5,986 bases of DNA, taken from NCBI GenBank assembly GCA_031397915.1, contig JANNMM010000387.1:1-5986 (forward strand), read 5' to 3'. The stretch is from JANYCG01 sp031397915 (GTDB lineage Bacteria > Pseudomonadota > Gammaproteobacteria > Burkholderiales > Burkholderiaceae_C). Every line of letters starts with the position of its first letter. The first letter of the stretch is position 1. Below the pieces are notes generated by a model. It was not told where the DNA came from, made no database searches, and was given only the letters and a program-made list of their open reading frames with translations. The position numbers and the translations under genes were made by a program. Below are positions 1 to 4,506 of this stretch, piece by piece.

Positions 1-114
1 GCCCAGCGTTACAACGTGGCGCAGCCGCTGGTGACGGCCAGTGTGGCGGTCTCGGCAGTGCTGGCGCTGGTGACGGTTTCAATCGTGATGGCTCTGGCGG
101 CCATGTTAGGATGA
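1..114 (+). CDS. C-terminal end of a probable AEC-family transporter (partial)
   Basis: Frame 1 is open from the first base and stops at TGA 112-114, giving the last 37 residues of a protein that begins outside the window. After a short polar start (AQRYNV) the rest is almost entirely hydrophobic: A, V, L, I, T and S with no charged residue. This is what a final transmembrane helix looks like. The pattern of Gln-Arg-Tyr followed by a long Val/Ala/Leu/Ser helix ending near the C-terminus resembles the last helix of AEC (auxin efflux carrier / malonate transporter) permeases. These are inner-membrane carriers that export or import small organic acids. The family call rests on one helix only; another multi-helix permease is possible. 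That it is a membrane protein C-terminus is much safer. No clear GC-rich terminator follows it. Confidence 0.6.
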   Translation, partial: AQRYNVAQPLVTASVAVSAVLALVTVSIVMALAAMLG

Positions 115-163
115 TCTACGCGATTCAATAATTATATTTAGTTAAATTATTTTGAATATTTGC

Positions 164-176
164 TGACTTTAAGTCA
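164..176. repeat. Perfect 13-base inverted repeat, possible operator
   Basis: TGACTT (164-169) and AAGTCA (171-176) are exact reverse complements around a single central T. It lies 125 bases before the start of the acyl-CoA dehydrogenase gene in the presumed promoter region. A symmetric site of this size fits a dimeric regulator, such as the TetR, GntR or MarR types that often control acyl-CoA catabolic operons. No regulator gene is in the window, and AT-rich sequence produces short palindromes by chance, so the role is inferred. Confidence 0.35.
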
Positions 177-203
177 CGAATTAATTCAGTTTATTGCTAC
201 TAA
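171..203 (+). repeat. Left copy of a 33-base motif shared by the two AT-rich spacers
   Basis: Aligned without gaps to 5637-5669, 25 of 33 bases are identical, including the blocks AAGTCAnGAAT (171-181) and TTATTGCTA (191-199) at the same spacing. The first block overlaps the right arm of the inverted repeat at 164-176. It may be a shared regulatory site or a remnant of a dispersed intergenic repeat. Confidence 0.35.
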
Positions 204-300
204 TTTTGATATAAATAAGCATAAAAATAGTTAATAAAAATAAATAAAATACATAAACAACGAAATTTGTTATTTTTTGCACAAGTCACGCCACACCTGA

Positions 301-1464
301 ATGCTCGCCGCTCTCCAGAAATCCGCCATCCCGCCCGAAGACGAGGCGCTGCGAGCGCCCGTGCGCGCCTTTCTGCGCGAGGCCTTGCAGCGTGTTCCAG
401 CGCGGGTGCGCGCCAAATCCTGGATGGGTTACGACGCCGCTTTCAGCCGTGAACTCGGCCGGCGCGGCTGGCTCGGCCTGACCCTGCCGAGCGAATACGG
501 CGGCGCCGGGCGCAGCGCGTTTGCGCGTTACGTGCTGGTGGAAGAGTTTCTCAACGCGGGCGCGCCGGTGGGCTCTCACTGGATCGCCGACCGACAAAGC
601 GCGCCCTTGATATTGAAATACGGCAGCGAGGCGCAAAAGCGCCGTTATTTGCCGCCGATCTGCCGGGGCGAATCGTTTTTTTGCATCGGCATGAGTGAGC
701 CCAATTCGGGCTCCGATTTGGCCAGCGTCAAAACCCGCGCCATGCCAACTATCGTCAACGGTGTGCAGGGCTGGCAACTCAATGGCCAGAAAATCTGGAC
801 CAGCAACGCCGCCAACTGCCACTACATGATCGCCCTGGTGCGCACCTCGGGTGAGGCGGCCGACCTGCAAAAAGGCCTGTCGCAGGTGATTGTTGATTTG
901 TCATTGCCGGGTGTGACCGTGCGGCCGATCCAGGACTTGACCGGCGACAGCCAGTTTTGCGAAGTTTTTTTTGACAACGTGGCGTTGGCCCCCGACGCGC
1001 TGATTGGCGCCGAGGGCGGCGGCTGGGCGCAGGTCACCGCCGAACTCGCCTACGAGCGCAGCGGGCCGGAGCGCATTTATTCCAGCATGGTGTTGTTCGA
1101 CGAATGGCTGGCGTACATCCGCACGCCAACCGGCCAGTCGGCTGAATCCACGCAACTGGCGGGCAAATTGTTCAGCCAGTTGGCGCCCTTGCGCGCCCTG
1201 TCGATTGCTGTCACCCAGAAAATTGTGCAGGGGCAAAGCCCGGTGGTGGAAGCGGCGCTGGTGAAAGACCTGGGCGTGACGCTGGAGCAGCTCATTCCCA
1301 CCGCCATTGCCGACGACCTGTTCTCCCGCCCATCGCCCAACATTCCGCTGGAACTGCTGCAATCGCTGAACTACGTGACCCAGGTTGCCCCGTCGTTCTC
1401 GCTGCGCGGCGGCACGCGCGACATCTTGCGCGGCATGATCGCGCGCGGCTTGGGCCTGCGCTAG
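301..1464 (+). CDS. Acyl-CoA dehydrogenase, CaiA/FadE-like, catalytic subunit
   Basis: A 387-residue flavoprotein of normal family length that would oxidise an acyl-CoA to the 2,3-enoyl-CoA in the cytoplasm and pass electrons to electron-transfer flavoprotein. The helical N-terminal domain (about 1-125) includes PSEYGGAG at 63-70. The middle beta domain starts with the FAD/substrate motif FFCIGMSEPNSGSD at 126-139 and LNGQKIWTSNA at 160-170. The C-terminal helical domain runs from about 240 and ends with RGGTRDILRGMIARGLG. The C-terminal catalytic Glu found in many relatives (EGT) is replaced by Gly370 in GGT; Glu252 in AYERSGPER sits where isovaleryl-CoA dehydrogenase places its base, so it is the likely catalyst. 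The ATG at 301 directly follows an in-frame TGA, so no earlier start exists, although no ribosome binding site is visible. The shortened paralogue starts 25 bases downstream, suggesting an operon and a two-subunit enzyme. The exact substrate cannot be read from sequence. Confidence 0.93.
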   Translation: MLAALQKSAIPPEDEALRAPVRAFLREALQRVPARVRAKSWMGYDAAFSRELGRRGWLGLTLPSEYGGAGRSAFARYVLVEEFLNAGAPVGSHWIADRQSAPLILKYGSEAQKRRYLPPICRGESFFCIGMSEPNSGSDLASVKTRAMPTIVNGVQGWQLNGQKIWTSNAANCHYMIALVRTSGEAADLQKGLSQVIVDLSLPGVTVRPIQDLTGDSQFCEVFFDNVALAPDALIGAEGGGWAQVTAELAYERSGPERIYSSMVLFDEWLAYIRTPTGQSAESTQLAGKLFSQLAPLRALSIAVTQKIVQGQSPVVEAALVKDLGVTLEQLIPTAIADDLFSRPSPNIPLELLQSLNYVTQVAPSFSLRGGTRDILRGMIARGLGLR

Positions 1465-1489
1465 GGCGCTCAGCAAAAGCGCGACGCAC

Positions 1490-2389
1490 ATGACCAGCGA
1501 ACCCGTGGACGAGCTCTTTACCCAGGCCCTGCACGACCTTCTCGAAGCTCATTGCACACCCGCCGTGGTGCGTGCCGTCGAGCGGGGCGACTCTTCGCAA
1601 GCCGCCAGCGACCTCTGGGCGGTGATTGACAGCTCCGGATTTGCCAACGCCATGGTGCCCGAGTCCGCAGGTGGCGCCGGTTTATCGCTGGCGCAGGCGT
1701 TCCCGCTGTTTGAACTGTGTGGCCGGTTCGCCGTGCCCCTGCCATTGGCTGAAACCATGCTCGCCCGTGCCTGGGCGGCTGGGCACGGCCTTGAATGGCC
1801 AGCCGCTTGCGTTGGGCTGGAGTGGGTGGACGCGTCTGCCAAAAACGCAGCGCTTGATTCCGTGCCAGACACCCGCGTGATGCGCGCGGCGGTGCTGGCC
1901 GCGCAAATCGCAGGCGCCCTGCAACGCGTGCTGGCGATGACCCTTCAATACGCCAACGACCGCCAGCAGTTCGGCCGCTCGCTGGGGAAATTCCAGGCGA
2001 TCCAGCACCAACTGGCCTTGATGGCCGAGCAAACCCTGGCGGCCCACATGGCGGCACAGATCGGCTGCGCTGACTGCCGCCCTGACGGCCTGGTCGATTC
2101 ACCAACGGTTGTGGCCACGCCCGCTTATCTGCCCAACGCCTTGCGCGCAGGCATTGCCAAGGCGCGTGCAAGCGAGGCGGCGGTAGTCGTGGCTGACCTC
2201 GCGCATTCGATCCACGGCGCGATCGGCTTCACCGAGGCGTTTGACTTGCAGCTGTTCACGCGGCGTTTGCACACCTGGCGCCAGGCAGCGGGGGCCGAAT
2301 CGTATTGGCACCGCGAGATTGGCCAGGCGCTGGTGAACCAGCACGGGGGACAAGCGCTGGACCTTTTGTGCCAGGCAACAGACGGTTGA
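1490..2389 (+). CDS. Shortened acyl-CoA dehydrogenase-like subunit lacking most of the middle domain
   Basis: A 299-residue protein, well below the roughly 340-390 usual for the family. An N-terminal helical domain (about 1-95, with VPESAGGAG at 56-64) runs almost directly into a C-terminal helical domain. The latter begins near 130 and carries YANDRQQFGRSLGKFQAIQH at 154-173 and the segment IHGAIGFTEAFDLQLFTRRL at 241-260. Only about 35 residues (95-130) stand where relatives have a beta-barrel domain of about 100 residues that helps hold flavin and substrate. The motif of the first subunit (MSEPNSGSD) is absent, and I find no Glu at the expected base position (Arg132 by my alignment). The frame is uninterrupted, so this is an in-frame loss rather than a frameshift. 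It probably acts as a structural or FAD-supporting partner of the preceding gene, as in the alpha2beta2 ChsE1-ChsE2 enzyme of Mycobacterium tuberculosis steroid catabolism. The start lies 25 bases after the upstream stop, without a clear ribosome binding site. Confidence 0.85.
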   Translation: MTSEPVDELFTQALHDLLEAHCTPAVVRAVERGDSSQAASDLWAVIDSSGFANAMVPESAGGAGLSLAQAFPLFELCGRFAVPLPLAETMLARAWAAGHGLEWPAACVGLEWVDASAKNAALDSVPDTRVMRAAVLAAQIAGALQRVLAMTLQYANDRQQFGRSLGKFQAIQHQLALMAEQTLAAHMAAQIGCADCRPDGLVDSPTVVATPAYLPNALRAGIAKARASEAAVVVADLAHSIHGAIGFTEAFDLQLFTRRLHTWRQAAGAESYWHREIGQALVNQHGGQALDLLCQATDG

Positions 2390-2452
2390 GCAGACCCGCG
2401 CTGTATTGCTTCGAAACCACTTCACCTTCATCAAGCAACCGGACACACCACC

Positions 2453-3244
2453 ATGGGCACTTTCCTCAAATCCTCCCGCGACGGCGCCATCCTCACACTG
2501 ACCATGAGCCAGCCCGAGACGCGCAACGCCTTGACCGGCAACACGGCAGTGCAGGAGCTGGTGGACGCCTGCGCGGCCATCACGCTCGATGCCAGCGTGC
2601 GTGTTGTCATCCTCACCGGCGACGGGCCGGTGTTCTCTTCGGGCGGCAACGTGAAGGACATGAAGCGCTTTTTTGAAGCCGACATTTCACCGGAGCTGAT
2701 CCGTGAGGAATACCGCAACGGCATCCAGCGGCTGCCCAAAGCGCTCTACAACCTGGACGTGCCGGTGATCTGCGCCATCAATGGCGCGGCCATCGGCGCG
2801 GGCATGGATTTGACCTGCATGTGCGACATCCGCATCGCCGCCGACACGGCCACCTTTGCCGAGAGTTTCGTGCGGGTCGGCATCATTCCGGGCGACGGCG
2901 GCGCCTGGCTTTTGCCGCGCATCGTCGGCAAATCCAAAGCGGCTGAAATGGCCTTCACCGGTGAAGCGCTCAGTGCCGCAGAAGCGCTCGCCTGTGGCCT
3001 GGTGTCGCGGGTGGTGCCGGCTGACCAATTGATGATTGAAGCGCGCAAACTCGCCGACAAAATCGCCGCCAACCCGGGCGGCGTGTTGCGCATGACCAAA
3101 CGCCTGCTCCGTGAAGGCGAGCGCGCCAGTCTGGAGTCGCTGCTGGAGCTGTCGGCCGGATACCAGGCCATCGCCCACAAAACCGCGGACCACAAAGAAG
3201 CCGTGCTGGCCTTTATCGAAAAAAGAAAACCCTCCTTCTCCTGA
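2453..3244 (+). CDS. Crotonase-fold protein, enoyl-CoA hydratase/isomerase family
   Basis: A 263-residue single-domain crotonase of typical length, cytoplasmic, expected to act on the enoyl-CoA made by the dehydrogenases upstream. Visible family landmarks are the N-terminal PETRNALT (21-28) and the first oxyanion-hole segment FSSGGNVKDM (61-70). The second is AINGAAIGAGMDLTCMCDIR (108-127), followed by PGDGGAWLLPR (146-156) and the helical trimerisation tail. Aligned by eye to rat mitochondrial enoyl-CoA hydratase, Glu144 corresponds to Asp119 and Glu164 to Phe139, so both hydration glutamates are replaced. Asp119, Glu137 and Asp148 are nearby acids. Standard hydratase chemistry is therefore doubtful; isomerase, hydrolase or another crotonase reaction is possible. 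The gene starts 63 bases after the previous stop and has no obvious Shine-Dalgarno sequence, but order and orientation support the same operon. Its lysine-rich end (EKRKPSFS) doubles as part of a terminator for the opposite strand. Confidence 0.9.
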   Translation: MGTFLKSSRDGAILTLTMSQPETRNALTGNTAVQELVDACAAITLDASVRVVILTGDGPVFSSGGNVKDMKRFFEADISPELIREEYRNGIQRLPKALYNLDVPVICAINGAAIGAGMDLTCMCDIRIAADTATFAESFVRVGIIPGDGGAWLLPRIVGKSKAAEMAFTGEALSAAEALACGLVSRVVPADQLMIEARKLADKIAANPGGVLRMTKRLLREGERASLESLLELSAGYQAIAHKTADHKEAVLAFIEKRKPSFS

Positions 3245-3278
3245 CGCGCACAGGAGGCGCGCCGGAAATGGAGGGTTT
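3219..3278 (-). terminator. Leftward intrinsic terminator embedded in the 3' end of the crotonase gene
   Basis: AAACCCTCC (3227-3235) pairs perfectly with GGAGGGTTT (3270-3278). Within the enclosed loop, CTCCTG (3238-3243) pairs with CAGGAG (3251-3256). Read on the minus strand, the outer stem runs straight into TTTTCTTTTTT (complement of 3219-3229), the U-tract expected of a Rho-independent terminator. On the plus strand the stem is followed by a G-rich run, so it should work leftward only. It sits about 65 bases past the fasciclin stop and would end that transcript, while also encoding the last codons and stop of the plus-strand crotonase. Confidence 0.65.
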
Positions 3279-3302
3279 AGGGGAGGGGTAAAGGTATAGG
3301 GG
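3273..3302 (+). other. G-rich tract with four G-runs, possible G-quadruplex
   Basis: Runs of three or four G occur at 3273-3275, 3280-3283, 3285-3288 and 3299-3302, with a GG at 3293-3294 between the last two. Loops are TTTA, A and a ten-base TAAAGGTATA, so the third loop is long. The hexamer GGTTTA occurs three times in and just after the tract (3274-3279, 3301-3306, 3309-3314). In plus-strand RNA this would lie in the crotonase 3' untranslated region. The first G-run is shared with the leftward terminator stem, so the two structures would compete. A folded quadruplex is inference. Confidence 0.35.
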
Positions 3303-3314
3303 TTTAACGGTTTA

Positions 3315-3345
3315 GAGGTCTGAGCCGTTGCGGCTTTTGGACCTC
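3315..3345. repeat. Hairpin overlapping the fasciclin stop codon
   Basis: GAGGTC (3315-3320) pairs with GACCTC (3340-3345) and, inside an asymmetric internal loop, AGCC (3323-3326) pairs with GGCT (3332-3335) around a five-base loop. The right arm includes part of the fasciclin stop codon (3344-3346). Neither direction is followed by a clear T-run, so it is not called a terminator. It may protect mRNA 3' ends, or slow RNA polymerase between the two convergent genes. Confidence 0.4.
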
Positions 3346-3802
3346 AGGACTTCGGAATCACCACCGTGTCGATGACGTGAATCACGCCGTTGTCGGCAGC
3401 GATGTCGGTCGAGACGACCTTGGCGTTGTTCACCATCACGCCGCCGGACGTGGTGATGGCGAGGTTTGAGCCCTGCACGGTTTTGACGTTGCCGGCTTTC
3501 ACGTCAGCCGCCATCACCTTGCCCGGCACCACGTGGTAGGTCAACACGGCGGTGAGTTTCGCCTTGTCTTTCAACAGCGCGTCCAGGTCTGCCTTCGGGA
3601 TCTTGGCAAACGCTGCGTCTGTGGGTGCAAACACGGTGAAGGGGCCGGGGCCTTTGAGGGTGTCGATCAAGCCGGCGGCTGTCAACGCGGCTGCCAGGGT
3701 TTTGAAGCTGCCGGCAGAAACAGCCGTGTCCACGATGTCTTTGGCCTGTGCGCCAAACGCCAGACCCGCTGCCAGAACCGATGCAATCAATGCTTTTTTC
3801 AT
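3344..3802 (-). CDS. Secreted single-domain fasciclin (FAS1) protein
   Basis: A 152-residue protein with an N-terminal signal peptide (MKK, a hydrophobic stretch, then probable cleavage after AQA at about residue 20) followed by one complete FAS1 domain. The H1 motif is visible as FTVFAPTDAAFAKIP (55-69), the YH motif as LTYHVVPGKV (87-96), and the H2-like end as NGVIHVIDTVVIP (138-150). FAS1 domains are extracellular modules usually linked to adhesion or surface interaction; bacterial single-domain forms like this are exported, and their exact role is often unknown. The start is well supported: a GGAGAA ribosome binding site lies 4 bases upstream, and alternative starts would lose the signal peptide. 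It has its own promoter region and terminator, so it is probably transcribed alone, convergent with the crotonase gene. Confidence 0.93.
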   Translation of the reverse strand: MKKALIASVLAAGLAFGAQAKDIVDTAVSAGSFKTLAAALTAAGLIDTLKGPGPFTVFAPTDAAFAKIPKADLDALLKDKAKLTAVLTYHVVPGKVMAADVKAGNVKTVQGSNLAITTSGGVMVNNAKVVSTDIAADNGVIHVIDTVVIPKS

Positions 3803-3806
3803 AAGT

Positions 3807-3812
3807 TTCTCC
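3807..3812 (-). promoter_or_regulatory. Ribosome binding site of the fasciclin gene
   Basis: The minus strand reads GGAGAA here, with AACT (3803-3806) before the ATG that begins at 3802. Spacing and match to the anti-Shine-Dalgarno sequence are good, confirming the start. The three plus-strand genes in the window lack such a site. Confidence 0.7.
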
Positions 3813-3838
3813 AGAGAAAAATTGAGAACAATTTATCA

Positions 3839-3854
3839 GCGTCAAGATGGACGC
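3839..3854 (-). other. Hairpin at the predicted 5' end of the fasciclin mRNA
   Basis: On the minus strand GCGTC (3850-3854) pairs perfectly with GACGC (3839-3843) around a six-base loop. If transcription starts about seven bases after the -10 element at 3863-3868, the RNA begins at roughly 3854-3857, right at the base of this stem. 5'-terminal stem-loops are known to shield mRNAs such as ompA from decay; the same role here is inferred. Confidence 0.4.
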
Positions 3855-3862
3855 GGGAGAAT

Positions 3863-3894
3863 TTTATACCAATTAGTCCGTAACGGACTGTAAA
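3863..3894 (-). promoter_or_regulatory. Probable promoter of the fasciclin gene (extended -10)
   Basis: On the minus strand TGGTATAAA (complement of 3863-3871) fits an extended -10 element, TGnTATAAT. A TTTACA hexamer (3889-3894) lies upstream, but its 20-base spacing is too long for an ideal -35, so the extended -10 probably carries the activity. The predicted start near 3856 gives a leader of about 50 bases. A perfect palindrome fills the space just upstream of the -10, suggesting that transcription is regulated. Confidence 0.5.
3875..3889. promoter_or_regulatory. Perfect 15-base palindrome in the fasciclin promoter, probable operator
   Basis: AGTCCGT (3875-3881) and ACGGACT (3883-3889) are exact reverse complements about a central A. 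The site occupies the stretch directly upstream of the extended -10, where a bound dimer would block RNA polymerase. The GC-containing arms stand out within an AT-rich promoter, making chance less likely. Size and symmetry suit a TetR-like or similar helix-turn-helix dimer, but no regulator gene is in the window. Further upstream, AAACGGTTC (3910-3918) and AAACGGTCC (3958-3966) repeat a related ACGG core 48 bases apart. Confidence 0.5.
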
Positions 3895-3978
3895 GTATAT
3901 AAAAAAACTAAACGGTTCAAATTCGTCGGCAGTTTCAGCCAAAACTTAGATTCAACCAAACGGTCCACGGGTGAGAAA

Positions 3979-4455
3979 TCAGGCGAGGCGGCTTGTCAAG
4001 CCCGCGCCCGCCAGAAATTCGGCCATCTCTTTTTTGTGGGCGGCGACCGGCAAACGGTCCTTTTCAAGCGCCAAGGTAGCTGCCGGCGGTTTCCCACACA
4101 AGCGGCGCATTTCGGCAAAACCACTGTCGGGCGCACCCGAGCTTTCAGCGCAGAAGAAGGCGACCTGGTTGAAGCGTTCGGCATATTTCTGCAAATACGT
4201 GCGCATCGGCGGCGCAACGCCCGTGCGCTGTACGGGCGCGCCGATGACGACCAAATCGTAAAAGCGCGGGTTGCGAACCGGTTTAAGGATGGGCGGATGC
4301 GTGCGCGTCAACGCATGCCAAGTAGACCGCCAAACCGACTGGGTTGGGTGCACCAGCCGCACAGCCTCCAGATCGCCAGCGCAGTGCTTGGCGATTTCCT
4401 TGGCAACCTGGCCGGTCTGGCCGGTGTGGCTGAAATAGAGCACGAGAGTTCTCAT
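3979..4455 (-). CDS. Small flavodoxin-fold protein (putative FMN-binding oxidoreductase)
   Basis: A 158-residue soluble protein, about the size of a single flavodoxin domain. The N-terminus begins with a beta strand and phosphate-binding loop, LVLYFSHTGQTGQVAKEIA (4-22), matching the flavodoxin pattern for the FMN phosphate (Ser9, Thr11, Gly12, Thr14). A second strand and loop, YDLVVIGAPV (66-75), and a third, VAFFCAESSG (98-107), are in the positions of the flavin-ring loops. It most likely binds FMN and transfers electrons in the cytoplasm; whether it is a carrier or an NAD(P)H-dependent reductase cannot be told. A GGAG ribosome binding site (4463-4466) lies seven bases before the ATG. It follows the DUF4394 gene by 51 bases with no terminator seen, so co-transcription is possible, though the functions show no evident link. 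Confidence 0.85.
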   Translation of the reverse strand: MRTLVLYFSHTGQTGQVAKEIAKHCAGDLEAVRLVHPTQSVWRSTWHALTRTHPPILKPVRNPRFYDLVVIGAPVQRTGVAPPMRTYLQKYAERFNQVAFFCAESSGAPDSGFAEMRRLCGKPPAATLALEKDRLPVAAHKKEMAEFLAGAGLTSRLA

Positions 4456-4506
4456 GGCGATGCTCCGCTTGTTTTTGGTGATGAACCGCCGAGGAGGCTT
4501 TTGGGC

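Larger units (their letters stand above)
115..300. promoter_or_regulatory. AT-rich intergenic region upstream of the acyl-CoA dehydrogenase operon
   Basis: These 186 bases, especially 121-275, are overwhelmingly A and T, in sharp contrast to the GC-rich genes on both sides. The region must hold the promoter of the operon starting at 301, but the composition offers many weak -10-like hexamers (for example TATAAA at 210-215) and no convincing -35 partner, so I do not fix one promoter. Just after the upstream stop there is an AT-only stem: TTCAA 124-128 with TTGAA 152-156, and TAATT 129-133 with AATTA 145-149. It is too weak to call a terminator confidently. A small hairpin, AACAA 256-260 with TTGTT 267-271, lies nearer the gene. 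No Shine-Dalgarno sequence is visible before the ATG at 301. Confidence 0.6.

Noticed and set aside
267..452. A 61-codon plus-strand open frame overlapping the dehydrogenase start
   Set aside because: It is Arg/Ala-rich in a shifted frame within a real gene, with no ribosome binding site.
286..870. A 194-codon minus-strand open frame
   Set aside because: It lies wholly opposite the N-terminal half of the acyl-CoA dehydrogenase, which has clear family motifs; the frame has no protein features of its own.
1765..1880. A frameshift as the cause of the missing middle domain in the second dehydrogenase
   Set aside because: The frame is continuous and both flanking domains are read in the same frame, so an in-frame deletion explains it better.
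3256..3263. GGCGCGCC palindrome
   Set aside because: An eight-base GC palindrome is expected by chance in GC-rich DNA and contributes nothing clear beyond the larger stem around it.
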